Assembly (NCBI GenBank): GCA_025766275.1
Contig: JAFKAC010000010.1
Location: 1,364,001 to 1,428,000 of the forward strand
Length of the DNA stretch: 64,000 nucleotides
Reading direction: 5' to 3'
DNA from: Lactarius indigo
Lineage: Eukaryota; Basidiomycota; Agaricomycetes; Russulales; Russulaceae
The position numbers were made by a program, and so were the translations under genes. Shown here piece after piece: positions 22,201 to 33,540 of the stretch (position 1 is the stretch's first letter; each line of letters starts with the position of its first letter). The notes below the pieces were generated by a model. That model ran no database searches. It saw nothing but the letters and a program-made list of their open reading frames with translations, and was not told the origin of the DNA.

Positions 22201-23991
22201 GCAAGAGCTGGAGATGTTGAACCGCACACGTATCTGGATCATTTGCTTCAACCTGGACAAGTCGACCGCCACGCAGTTTGGCAAACCGTCGACGTTGAAG
22301 GAGGATTAGTGAGTGCTTTATGGTTCCTATTCCTCTGTGTGACTAACGGGGTGCTAGCATTATGCGTCATTCTCTCGAGTGGTACAAGGCCTCGAACCAC
22401 AATCACCCTGTGCGTTATCTTAGAATACGCTGGTGTTGCCACCTAGACTGACTTCCGTGCGCTCACCAGTACGACGTGCACATTATCGCTTACTCCTCAC
22501 TCTTCCGTATCGTCAATCAATTCCATCAAAAAGTGTTCTCGGATGTTGACGTGCCCAATGGGTTGAATCGGTCAATCGATTTCCGTGCGGTGACGTTGGA
22601 ATATGACCAATTATTGCATAACTGCCGTGAGGAGTGGGCAGAGCGCTTCGCGCGAGATTCGGACCACAATGGTGCGTGGGTACTTGTCATCTTCGTGCCC
22701 ACCTGACATTTCCTTGGCACAGATGCGGCATGCGAGTTCCGCGTCAAGCTTCTGCCATTGTATGTCGTTATAGTGTATCCCTGGCAGTTGCCATCTCTGA
22801 TTCACTGTTTCACGTCGCAGCTACACCAATTACGCGAGGCTTGTCATGTTCTCGTTCGGGTTTCAAGAAGCATTCCAGCGGGGCTTCCAGGCTGATGACG
22901 AAGTTTTCTTCGCCAGGGTAAGAGAGATTCTTTGTTGGGCAGCGTCCTGTCAGACGGCGTTAACACTTCCCCAGAGCTTGGACTGCGCCAAGGCGGTTGT
23001 TACCGTTCTCGTGGACAGTTTGGTTCCGACTGGGTACATTCGCTTCGCTCCGGACGGTGCGTAAACTTCCCAATAGATATATTGTCTCGGTCTCCTATAA
23101 CGACGTTCATTCATTCAGGCTACTTCGTGTTTCGCCGCGTTTTGCTTCGGCGTTTATGCTCAAGGTGGGTAACGACTACCCCTTCCATCCGCTACGGTTA
23201 CGTTGTCTGACGCGATTGTCTTCTACGACGTAGCTCCTGCGCCCAGAGTGCTCCAGGTTCATCACCCCGGGGCTCGAAACCGAGATTTATCAAGTCATCG
23301 AGCGACTCATCAACACAATTGGCTCTCCGCAAATAGCGATCGATGAACGCCACACGCCAATGTTGTACTCTCGTTTCCTAGCGAGCTTGCTTGCGAAACA
23401 TAAACGCGACGGCGTTGCACGTGGGCGCCTGCATCAACAGGGCCGCCGACGCAACAGCCACAAGCGAGCTCGAGTGGTCCGGTGTACCAGCAGCAGCGGC
23501 AGACGGCCCAACAAGCGCCACCGTCGCACAGTGCAAGCCCGTCTTCGTTTCGCGACGGGAGGCACTCCCACGACCATGCAGGACGTGCCTTCTCCCCATT
23601 CGGCGTCGGCGACTTTGAATGGCAAGCCAACAGTGACACAGACTGCAAATAACGAGCCAATGCACCAACTTGAGACACCATCGTACACGTTCGGCGCTAC
23701 TACGGGTCAGTCCGGTGACCCTAACGCTATGGACTTTACGTTCGACATCTCAATCGATGAGTTGCTCGACCGATGAAGGCGATCGAGAACCCTCTGTGGA
23801 TGCAGACGATGATGCTGCCGGGGTACGTTTATCTTTTGGTTTGGTTCCGCTCATCTAATCATCATCATCATCATCCTACAGTTTTCTCGTGGCCGACGGA
23901 CGAGAGTTATGCCTTCTTTGGCAATAATATGGCCGGCGATAACTTCCAGAACTATATGGCTCCCCAGCCCACCGCGGTGCATCTTGGCTGA
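19211..23991 (+). CDS. Zn2Cys6 transcription factor with fungal MHR domain, frame-broken
   Basis: The N-terminus is Gln/Pro/Ser-rich (19211-20020). The zinc cluster is split by an intron: about 20332-20360 gives ACTYCKRLK and 20502-20590 gives MKCTFPPGENVCKRCKTGKHD then C. That is six cysteines with spacing C-X2-C-X6-C-X8-C-X2-C-X6-C, a perfect binuclear cluster. A short coiled coil (KREYLLAQMK, about 20812) follows. The middle homology region (about 21480-22310) includes LVTPEDVEKLFDI, VCAIASRYSDKPEVYP, ALVDGWKSVELCQAYILMS and TGLAIR...IATDLNLHL. This resembles PrtT-like protease regulators, but the target is unknown. The C-terminus ends FSWPTDESYAFFGNNMAG. Around ten single-base shifts occur, including an extra C beside the sixth cysteine (about 20563), two near 21300, and others at about 19605, 19935, 20838 and 23770. 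Each side of each shift still reads as the same protein. Confidence 0.8.
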
Positions 23992-24780
23992 GTGCGGCTC
24001 GTCGGAGGCGCCGTGCGAATATAATGACCACGCCTCGTTATCTCACGATAACTGTATTTGATCTTGTTGCGCATCCGTCTCTCTCTGCCTGTCTTCCTGA
24101 TTTTCTTGTTCAATCAACTGCAATGTACCATATGATCTAGCTGGTCCTGTAACCCCCCAACTAGAGTCCCGCTTTCATTTCCTTCCCTCTCTCTCCCTCC
24201 ACGCTTTCTCTCAGGGCTTACGCACATCATTCTCGCTTTTTCCCATCTTTGTGTGTATTCATTTCTCCGGACTAAGCACATGCACCCGAGAGCCACTGTA
24301 CGCTCACTCCCCCGTGCGGTACACCAGGCCCAAACTTTCCCCCTTCATTAATTTTGCTTTTTTAGTCCTGGTAGACTTTTCACACAGAGTAGTTGGTAGT
24401 ATGTAGTAGCTGTAGAAGGTTTGTTGTAATAGTTGTTCTTCGTACGTATATAATGCTCTTCAAACACGAACTCTGAGTTCTGAGTTTTCATTGCCGGATG
24501 CATTTTGTGGGGGACGGGTGGGTGGAATGATCGACCAACTGGAGGTAATGCGATCGTCGAAGACATCAGGAAGTTGCGCGTGTAACATCTCGGAGAAAAT
24601 GCTATGGTCATTTTATTGTACAAGGGGACACAATCACCCGGAAAAAGTGATGTCCCGCATTTTTCCGCTACTCCTGAACAGAACCTCTAATCGGGTTTGG
24701 CCGGGCAGGAAGCATGGTCATGCGCACAGCGATGATCGGTACCGTGACGCAAAACACCTTTCATAAGTTATATTATTAGA
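23992..24780. other. 3' flank of the transcription factor (duplicated downstream)
   Basis: No gene. This stretch, including caatgtaccat and ggtcctgtaac...ccaactagagtc at about 24120-24170, recurs in degenerate form at about 33880-34030 and 36180-36480, so it travelled with the duplicated 3' end of the gene. Confidence 0.7.
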
Positions 24781-25145
24781 GTGTGCCGCCCGCAGCCCCG
24801 CTGCGCTCAGCGCTCCCGGCAGGTAGAAGCGCGCCGCGCCTAAGTTGGGCTCGTCATCACACCCTTAGGCTAGTCCTACCCGTGCCGAGGCTCGCCCGCC
24901 AGAGAGCACAACGGCAGTGGCGACGTTCCAGATGCCGAGTAGGAGCGCTGCGGTGGAGCGTCACAACGCGAGCGCCGCGCAGTCTGGTCGAACGATGCGG
25001 TGCCTCCGCTGTTGCGCCCGTCTGGGCCTCGTCGCTGCTGGAGTCGTGTGGGCGCGCCGGTTGGGTCGGCTACGTGCTCCATGGGCGGCTTCGAGGAGCA
25101 CGAGGAGCGCGGCGTGGCGAACCATACGGGCGTGTAGGTTAAGCC
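24781..25145. other. GC-rich segment of unknown origin
   Basis: Sharply more GC-rich than its AT-rich neighbours and open in frames of both strands (a plus frame of 119 codons and a minus frame of 68), as expected from composition alone. No protein family is recognised. Just downstream (25392-25427) lies a short tandem run of gcgcttagcgcttagcgctt. It may be an inserted element. Confidence 0.4.
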
Positions 25146-25454
25146 CTACTAATCTGGTCTATGGGACGGCACGTACCAAAACTAACGGGGGGCTTGAAGG
25201 ACGCCTTACAGTGCCATTGCCTTTTCGAGGGAAACATGCGCGCCTCCAGTATGGTCATTTGAGGCTGCATAGACTCAAAACTGGCAGCGCCGTGACGGCA
25301 TGGACAACATCTTTGACGGGCGTGTGATCGTTCGGAACGCACACGGAAATACACGTGGTGTCATGCGAACAGCACGTGCCAGTGGTTACGTATAACTTAA
25401 CGCGCTTAGCGCTTAGCGCTTAACCCCGAAATCCTTCAGGCTCTTCAATCCACT

Positions 25455-26640
25455 ACAGTATGGCCTCGGAGCAGCAAGTGTTCTTAACTCCGTGCGTGAT
25501 AAAAATTGATCGTCATCTTCTTTGATCGTGACCTACCGCCTCAGCCCAAGCCCTTTAGGATCGCAAAATTTAGAAAGAAGGTACAGTATGCCAATCCCTT
25601 CCATTGTGTAGTGCTCACTCAAGTGCCGTTCTCGGACAGCACTCAAATCGTTGAATTGCAAGGAAGCTCGTCCCACCTGCGTGTTGAGGTGGCCGGTACA
25701 TACTTTGATTCCTACCTCGATGATGCCTTGATAATCGTTTATTGTTTTTCAAGTTGTTAGTCCTCCGAGCGCACAATATTCCCCATGTCAAGAGACGTTT
25801 TGGCCGGAGGAGATAGTTCTTTGTCACTGTAGCCAAATTTGTGACAACGAAGAGGACGTAAAGCGTTCAAATCGTTGGATAGACGGTGCGGTGGAACCCG
25901 ACACTGGGTGCCTTGTAAGGCACTCCTTTTTCGATCTTATTCTATGGCTAAAAGCTCAGTTCAGTTCTACATAACGGCCTTCGCATCTTACATGTGTCTT
26001 TATGAGAAGCGGTTCACACAACGTGATGCCGTCATCGGGATGAATGAGGTACCGATACTTGTCGCGTCACAAAGTGGTTCGTCTTTGTTAGATTTTCCGT
26101 TTGTTCGACCAACTGAATATCTCGCGCGTAGATGTTCCGCTTGTTCCCCGTAATGGCAATGGAGATGCCGTACAGGTGACGCACCCGGCCACGCTCTACT
26201 TGACTATTACTGACCAGCGAACTTATCCCCTCCGATCATTCTCAACGACCCTCCCGAAGGAGGCGTCACTCCCGCAGAAGAAGTTATTGGAGCCTCTTTG
26301 GAACCAGACTCCGGGAGACCCACTCATGCCGCTACTAAACCTCTTTTACCCTTCCAGATCCCCTTTCCGTCGAGACTGGCACTCCTGCGCCTACGCTGGA
26401 GACATCGCCTGTAGAGAAGGCTCGGATTACTCACCGTCGCGCCGACGAAGCTAAGAAGCCGATCGACGGACTCGATACATGGAATAGGGCTATAGTAGAA
26501 TCAAGTGGTTGATGGACGCTGTCAGCCCAATTGCGGAAGTGCGTACATTGTGTCTCTCCTCGACTGAGCCGACTTTTGCTCTCAGCTCCACTCATTTGCA
26601 AAGATGGCATACGATTTGATTTCTGCCATCAGCTGAGACA
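25455..26640 (+). pseudogene. NLR-like (STAND) gene relic A: C2-like domain and start of linker
   Basis: Pieces in all three frames read like the N-terminus of Agaricomycete C2-STAND-WD40 proteins. Examples: VLRAHNIPHVKRRFGRRR then a stop then FFVTV (25755-25830), SSHL and YEKR remnants, a TLYLTIT segment (26190-26215), DEAKKPIDGLDTWNRAIV (26446-26500), then HSFAKMAYDLISAIS (about 26585-26630). Several stops and shifts make it non-coding. A better-preserved copy lies at 32130-33171. WD40 remnants at 28.4-28.9 kb may be the other end of the same gene. In intact relatives these proteins are thought to act in non-self recognition. Confidence 0.6.
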
Positions 26641-26940
26641 GGCGGCACAAGCTCCTCGGCTGTTCGTCACGGTCGATATGAGGGTGCTTTATATTTGTTG
26701 CGGCGGTGAGAGATTTCTCGTGCACTGTAGTTGGACGACGTAAGGATGGACCCGAGTTGCTACCCCGTCTGCAGGTGCTCAGGCATGGCTCGAAAATGGA
26801 GACGCAGAGAATCTGCTTCCCTCGTTCGTATTCGTGCGGTCGGCTTGAGGGCGGTGCAGAGCCCGGTCGCGGAGCCAGCAGTGAGGGTATTCTTTACGTG
26901 ATGATCACCCTACAGCAATATGGTGGAAGGAGTGTTACAA

Positions 26941-27181
26941 CGCTACTAACTCCTCTGCCGTCAGTTTATTTTGCGCGGTATGCTACTTCTTTCCCTCGGT
27001 TCCCCCGTCTCCTCTGGGAGGTGACGCACTTATTTTACCTTACCACTTGGATGCACGTTACTTTACCTCTCGTAAATCTCTTCTCTCTTCATAGAGGATG
27101 AGGACCGGCCTTGTATTATCTACTGCCCCGGAATAAAACTGATTCAAAAAAAAAAAAAAAAAAAAAAAACGCTACTAACTC
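26941..27181 (+). mobile_element. retroinserted sequence with AATAAA, 24-nt poly(A) and target-site duplication
   Basis: The 12-mer cgctactaactc occurs at 26941-26952 and again at 27170-27181, directly after a run of 24 A (27146-27169). An AATAAA signal lies at 27132-27137, nine bases before the tail. Between the direct repeats is about 217 bp of sequence including the tail. Poly(A) tail, polyadenylation signal and flanking duplication together are the signature of target-primed reverse transcription by a LINE machinery. The source RNA is unknown: the body has no recognised coding match and could be a 5'-truncated LINE, a SINE or the 3' end of a processed mRNA. Confidence 0.85.
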
Positions 27182-28410
27182 GGAGGGCATGACTACCATT
27201 TTTGGCCATTAGGTAATCGTATCTACTCACGCCTTGCTATTCCGTGCGATGTCACAAACTCTCTGCGCTCTCCCAATGGTTAGGCCGGTTAGTCTCAGAG
27301 CCAGATCTTTAGATAAACTGCCTGGTTCAGCAACGGAGTGAAGGAAAGCAAGAATGGCTGACCTAGCTAACTGGAATGGAGTCGCTAGCAATTGTATGTG
27401 CCTTGAGCTGTCGGTGTTTTCTTGGTGGGCTCAAGGGTGGGCTTATCTGACCTTTGCTGTAACGAGGTTGTTTTCTTGCTTCCAATTGCAACCGAAATGG
27501 TGCCGTGGCAGGATTGGTGGTATATTGATGTGGAACAATGTAAATATTGCGAATCGGTCCCAAGATTCGGAGCATTTACATTACTCTACATCAAATGCCA
27601 GTTCTGACTCACACGAATCATCCTCATCGTCGATGGAGGGGGGGAATCGACCTGGTCCCCACCCAGGAGACATAAGGACCGATTCACCTTCATCTTCTTC
27701 CCGACATCACTCCTCTCTTCGTCTTCCATTCTATCGTAAGCATCGGGTGGCTCCGCATCAGACCAACCCTTCCTGCGCAGTGTTACTTACGCGCGTTACC
27801 GACCTAGTTCTTTCACGCTGATGGTTCGTACTCTGCCATATTTACACACGCAGTCACTTACCTTGATCGCCGTTCTTTTCCGTTTGGATTCTGACAGTGC
27901 CAGACACCTACGTTTATTTAAGGCCGTTTCCGAACTTGTTAGTGAACAGTAGCCCGAACATGCACAAGACCCAGCTTCTGCGGTGGAAGAGCAGACAGAG
28001 AAGCACGGGGAGCCAAAGCATGAGTAATGGACGGGAACGGGGTGAGCGCTGTGGCCGGATTGCTGGAGATGCACTACTCGAGCGCGGTGCCATTCAACGC
28101 GATCCGACGGGCGTGAATCGTGTCATTTAGTATGCGCGATTCGGAGGGGACAGGTCTAGGGTATCCCCTCTCCTGCCCTGTCTATCGATTACGAACGAAC
28201 TGATTGATCTCGCTAGGTCTGACTATCACGTTAGCCATTCCTCCTGGTGCACTTTCATATTCAATGTCCCACTCTGAGCCTCATTCTAATATAAAGTTGC
28301 AACCTCTCTCGAATAGTTCCCCCTGACTGTCACGGTACAGCCGCACGAGATACGAGACCTACTGGATGCGCACTTGCACGAAAGTAAGCACATTTCCAGG
28401 ACCTCTTATT
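27182..28410. repeat. duplicated segment, copy A (partner at about 34130-35640)
   Basis: Long stretches align by eye with 34130-35640: the part around 27255-27290 with 34135-34185, around 27470-27630 with 34370-34520, around 27930-28060 with 35150-35300, and around 28215-28415 with 35445-35645. Short open frames exist (for example 27965-28127 beginning MHKTQLLRWKS and its partner at 35186 MYKTRLRQWKS), but no family is recognised and the two copies do not agree in frame. I treat it as decayed duplicated DNA rather than a gene. Confidence 0.6.
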
Positions 28411-28429
28411 CGGAACTTTGAATGCGGAA

Positions 28430-28890
28430 CTTACTGCTGGATACATAGAGGTAGGACCACCTACTGAACCTCCGTATCTGATCAGGCCATCCCATCATGC
28501 GGCGTTCTCACCAGATGACCAGCGCGTCGTCTCAGGCCCACACAGTGGAACAATTCGTGTGTGGAATTGGAGAGACGGGCAGGCCGATTTACGGACATCG
28601 TGATATGTCTTTGGTTCAGTTTGCGGCATTCTAGCCTGATAGGCAGCGTGTCGTCTCAGGCTCTTACGACAGAACGACCTGCGTGTGGAACACCGCTGCT
28701 ATGAAGATAGAGGTAGGCCCATTTACGGGACATATATCTCGGGTCAGGGTTGTAGCATTCTCCCCAGATAGCCAGCGCGTCGCCTCAGGCTCGGAGAAGG
28801 GTCAATCCGTGCGCGGAACGTCACGGTAGGAGAGACAGCAGGAGGATTTGATTCGGTCAAGTCTGCGGCATTCTAACCGGACGGTCAGTA
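28430..28890 (+). pseudogene. WD40-repeat relic
   Basis: Two to three WD40 repeats can be read in changing frames: FSPDDQRVVSGPHSGTIRVW (about 28506-28568), QRVVSGSYDRTTCVW (about 28643-28690) and GPFTGHISRVRVVAFSPDSQ (about 28716-28775) followed by RVASGSEKG. Frameshifts and stops separate them. It is probably the C-terminal end of a NACHT/WD40 gene, possibly the same one as the C2 relic at 25.5-26.6 kb. Confidence 0.75.
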
Positions 28891-30021
28891 CATTGTCTCG
28901 TCGGGAATTCGTATATCGAACGCTACGGCAAGAATTACGGAAATTACAAGCACACGTCATCTTCACTGACCAGTCCGTGATCGACGAGGACCGATTGATG
29001 CTCGATGGGAAGGTGAACTTCTAATATATATCCCGCAACCTCATAGGGCAAATCTTCACCGCCGTGATATCTAGTTTGGCGGACAAATGACACCCGACTC
29101 AATCTGTCTGATTTCGTGCATGAGCCGAGCTGAACTTCTTTGTATTGAACATAGTTAGAGCTATTACGCCATTCCATTCTTTTTCTAAGACGATAATGAT
29201 ATGCCAAATAAGAGCTCATTGAGGCAGTACACGTTGAAAGCCATTGGTTAGTCACTGAGTCTGTCTGTCCTATGGAGGTTGTAACCCGCTCACCTTTCGG
29301 CGGTAACCATGCCTGCGTCTATGTGAACAGTGTAAGTACAGCCGAGTTCCCACTGCCAGAAGTTTAGATGCCGATGACCCAACCTCGAGCCCACCATACA
29401 TGGCGGGTCTGCACGTACAAGGATAACTTACACATAGTTTTACAGTAATGTGGCGTACCACCTTAGCTGACTGGATCCATTAAAAGTCGTAGATCGTAAA
29501 CGATTAAGCGGTCGGAGTTCGGCTAGGCGTACGAGTATTTTCTGCACCCCAATGAATTCGGCGTGTATCGACGAGTGAGGGACGCTGAATACGAAGGGCA
29601 GAACTAGAATAACGGCAATTGCCGAGACAATTCTGCACGGTTATTGTTCTTGTTTGCCTTTTGCATTGTCATAGACTTGCCCCGTTGAGGAGGCCCGGGT
29701 GGACGGGGCGAGAAAAGTTTGAAGACTTATTGTAGACCTACGAAGGGGGCGACTGGCGAGTTCGTAGGATCGTGCACATAAACGAAGCGGAAGCAGTCGG
29801 AGAAACCTGCGGAGCAAGTGACCACAAGCGAAGAGGTTGTTCCCGGAAAGCCACGACGTACTGTACAATCGCCACGATAGGGCGCCCTTGACATTGGCGG
29901 GTTCTGTATTACAACATCTTGGCTCGAGTCATATTGCCGCGGGCGCTACTTATGGGGATCCCCCACTTATAAGGCCGACTCAGTGGGAAATGTCAGCGAC
30001 GACCCCGTGCGCTCCCACTAG
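28891..30021. other. no gene supported; upstream of zinc-finger gene
   Basis: No coherent frame. The last about 150 bp (from about 29870) align with the stretch upstream of the second zinc-finger copy (37650-37800), so the duplication includes promoter sequence. Confidence 0.55.
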
Positions 30022-31115
30022 ATGGCCTATTGTGATCGCTGTGAGCGGTCATTTCCCCACGACCGGGCATATGAGCAACACACGTCCAACTCGAATGCTC
30101 ACTGGCTATGCGATAACTGCGACACCGACTTTGCGAGCGAGGAGAGCCTTGTCCAGCACTATGGGAACAGCCCGAAGCACCACTACTGCAAGGAGTGCGA
30201 ACGGCACTTTGATTCGGAAAAATCGAAGATGCAGCATATGGAGGCCAAGCACTGGTATTGTGAGACACACAATAGGGTAAGGACCGAAGCTCACGATAAT
30301 GATAATCCCATAGCACTCAGTCCAGGGCTTCTAGATTTTCGATTCCGAGAACAGCCTCGAATCACACTACAGACAGAGTAGCGACCATATATATTGCGTA
30401 GAGTGCGAGATGAACTTTGACGATGACGACGAATGGTGGGGTCATCTCGAGGAAGAGCATCACGCATGCGCGCCGTGCCGCAAGGTAGGAGCCCCTGCTT
30501 GCCCCAACAGCGCTTAAGACCCTAAAACTTATGTACATATAGCGGTTTAGCGCGAGAAAGCCACTCGAGCAGCACGACCAGGACGTGCACCACGTCTGCA
30601 CTGAATGCAGCCGGTTCTTCCGCAACGCTCACGATGCGCGGCAGCATGCCAATTCGGGCGTACACAAGCGGGTGGCGCCGACACTGAGCTGCCCAGGCAC
30701 AGGCTGCGGGCGGACATTCGCCTCGCCATCCGCGCTAGCGGGGCACTTCGAGTCCGGGACGTGTGCGTCGCGCATGACGCGGGACCAGCTGGACCGGCTC
30801 GTAGTGCGGGCGGACCGCAAGAACTACGTGACGCAGCGGTGGGCGACGGGGCGCATGTGGAACGGCGACTCATACGAGTGCCCCTTGTGCGACGACGCGT
30901 GCTTCGAAAAGCCTGAGCAGCTCAGTCAGCACTTGCAGAGCCCGCGCCACGCGCACGCGGACAACTTGTATAGGTGTCCCGAGCCGACGTGCGCGAACGA
31001 GTTTGGGACGCTCAGCGCGCTGTGGGGGCACGTGGAGAGCGGGACATGTGGAGCGGGGTCGTTCCGCCGTGTGCGAAAGGCGATGGACAACTGGACGAGA
31101 AGACTTCAGGTGTAG
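30022..31115 (+). CDS. multi-finger C2H2 zinc-finger protein (intact copy)
   Basis: Three exons, 30022-30276, 30335-30484 and 30543-31115, both introns phase 0 and GT-AG, give 325 residues with no break. About nine Cys2-His2-like units run end to end. They begin YCDRCERSFPHDRAYEQH, CDNCDTDFASEESLVQH and CKECERHFDSEKSKMQH, and close with CPGTGCGRTFASPSALAGH and CPEPTCANEFGTLSALWGH. Linkers are not the TGEKP type, so DNA binding is not certain; RNA or protein binding is possible. The two GCGRTF/CANEF fingers end in ESGTC (His-Cys) instead of His-X-His. Followed 550 bp downstream by a scrap of an F-box gene. A truncated copy lies at 37805-38587. Confidence 0.85.
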
Positions 31116-31669
31116 GCGGCAATTGCCGGACGAATAAGACCTTGTATAATATTTATTTTGGAATTTCTGGAGAGAAACGGTTCGAGCTAAAGTGAGGAGT
31201 CTTTAACGCACAGGGCGACACCTTTCTTCCGTGCTACCACCTGTCTGTCCATATTCTCAGCTGGCTCGAGGTGTACGATCTTTTTTTTTTGGCCCGCCTG
31301 CCACACCCAGAATCCAAACCGCCAAAGGGTCGATGAGAATACGTTTTTTGTCCCTCGCCTCGGACACAAAACCCCGGTTTGTTCGATCGTGAAGCACTTT
31401 GTGCTTCCGCACAGTCTCTACTGGCCCATTACGTATCTACCTAGTCACTCGCTTCCCTGTACCTTGCCATTCTTCTTCGCTGCCCCCGGAAATACCGATA
31501 ATACAATGATTTCATTCCCTTTTCTCCCCGTGTCTTCGCGCCAGGCCCCCCACCCTCCACGCTACTCTTCCTCGACCGGCGCTACACGGGCACGCTTTTG
31601 CGGTAAAGCCAAGGTAAGCGACCCACAAAGATTGCGTAGTAAGTTATACTTATGTTCCTTGACCTGCCC

Positions 31670-31930
31670 GTGAAAAAACACTCTTAGAGGTACTCGTCCT
31701 CCTCGACCATCGCTCCATCTTACGCTGCCCTGCTATAAATTTCGCTCCCTCGTTCCTCTTTCTCTCCCTTATCACTGTTCGGTTATCATAAAGTAGGGTT
31801 GCAGGCAGCTTCATACCCCCGTCGCTACATCTCTCAACCGCATCGAGCTCGCGGCAGAGGGGCTTATCAATGGGCCGTCCGGAAGGTCAGCGGCGTTGCC
31901 ACTCCGGGGCTTCCCGTGACAATACTGTAT
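31670..31930 (+). pseudogene. F-box gene fragment (dead copy of 38668-40472)
   Basis: The run gaggtactcgtcctcctcga at about 31687 and the following sequence match the start of the intact F-box gene. The match continues across its first intron (GTTTGGCT-like sequence changed to gttcggtt) to the segment encoding IELAAEG. The start codon region is damaged (tgacctgcccgtgaaaaaac), and nothing beyond the first about 250 bp is left. Confidence 0.75.
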
Positions 31931-32129
31931 CTCTCAGCTTGGACAACGCCTTGACAGTCGTGGGGTTATTAGGAATCGTGACACCACAGCATGGGCAGGG
32001 GCGGTGTCGTGCGAGAACTTCATGTTATCTAGACGCTACCTTGGACGCTACTCCGACCTTGACTCCAATCCCGACCCCCATATCCATTATGGCCGCTGCA
32101 CAAGATGTGGACTCAGAAAATCAACAACT

Positions 32130-33171
32130 GTCCTCGAATTAGTGCGTGGTGCTCATTGACTGACGTTCTTTGATCGTGACCCACTACCCCAGCCCAGGTG
32201 CTTCAGTATCAGGAAGAACGTGCGTCGATCCCTTCCTTTGTAGCGGTGTCCACTCAAGAATCGTTCTTTGATAGTACCCGAGGTAGCCTATCCCAGATAC
32301 GTGCTGAGGTGATTGGTATGAATTTGATTCCTTACTTGTTGATGCCTCAATAACTGTTTATTCTCTTTGATAGTCCTCCGAGCAAACAATATTCCCCATA
32401 CGAAAAGACTGTTTTCCCGGAGGAGGCAGTTCTTTGTCACTGTAACCAACCGTGTTACAACGAAGAGGACGAAAAGCGTTCAGATAGATGGACAGTCCGT
32501 GCAATGGAACCAGACGCTCGGTGTTTTGTAGGATCTTCCTTTTTCAACCTTATTTTTCCGCTAAAAGCTCAGTTCAGTTCTACACGACGGTCTTCGCATC
32601 TCACACTGGTTCTCTATGAGAAGCGGCTCACACACCGTGACACCGTTGTAGGAACGCACGAGATGCAGATACCTGTCGCGTCCCAAAGTGGTCTGTCTTG
32701 GTTCGGACTTTCCGTTCATTAACTAAACGTCTCGTAGATTTTTCGTTTGTTCTCAGTAATGGCGATGGGGTTACGCAGCCAGCCACGCTCGACTTGACGA
32801 TCACCGTGTCAGCGGACATGCACCCGATCATTCCTAACGACCCCCCCGAAATACGGACCAAAGGAGACGACACTCTCGCGGATGTTGCTAAACCCTCTAT
32901 GGCACCATGCTCTGAGGAACGCTTTCACTCCATAGCCCCCGAACCTCCTTTGGCCTCGCCAGATCCCCTTTCCGTTGAGACAAGTACTCCTACGCCATAT
33001 AGCCATGCAGAGGAGACATCGCCTGTCGAGAGGGCTCGAACTACTCTCCGTCACGCCGACGAAGCTAAGAGGCCGATTGAAGATACGTGGAAGGAGGGTT
33101 TTAGGAGAGTCTATAGAAGTTTCCGGACGCTCGGAATGTTGGAAGCACCATACTTTGACGCATCATACTAG
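32130..33171 (+). pseudogene. NLR-like (STAND) gene relic B: C2-like domain, better preserved
   Basis: Same gene family as relic A. VLRANNIPHTKRLFSRRR runs on through FFVTVTN to VQIDGQSVQWNQTLGVL without a stop (32373-32528), then LSSVL/SSHLTLVLYEKRLTHRD (about 32570-32640), THEMQIPVASQSG, PATLDLTITVSAD, a Pro/Thr-rich linker, ERARTTLRHADEAKRPI and DTWKEGFRRVY, ending at TAG 33169. The C2-like module is normally followed by a STAND/NACHT region, which is missing: the frame stops soon after the DTW block and a different duplicated segment follows. It could still encode a short C2-only protein of about 200 residues if the first part splices, so pseudogene is probable, not certain. Confidence 0.6.
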
Positions 33172-33540
33172 CGTGGTAGTACTGTCACAACCTTTTTCTT
33201 CTACATTCGCGATTCTTCCCATGACGGAGGACGACCCAACGTGTTGACCGCCTGACTGTATGACTCGGTCGTTTCTACTCGATTCTCGTAGTTTCTTTGA
33301 CTGTCCTCGTAGTACTTAAGGACGACCTGTAACCACCAGAGCTCTAAGCTCAACCTACTGTATTCAACTGCAGTAGCTTTCTCATATACACTTCTGTGGC
33401 TTCACGAACAACGATCCCGAACGATACCCTCTCGACTCTTGGTTACAAGTCCGAAATGAGCACACAGAAAATCGGTTTTCTTCGTTCGTAGACACCCGTC
33501 AAGGCACTGGCCGCCCATATAACTGTTAAACTCGGAAGTC

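Noticed and set aside
24863..25142. Long open frames on both strands of the GC-rich segment
   Set aside because: GC-rich DNA is open in many frames by composition; no recognisable protein in any of them.
27965..28127. Small gene beginning MHKTQLLRWKS with a TATA-like box upstream
   Set aside because: The duplicate at 35186 does not keep the frame, and no family is recognised.
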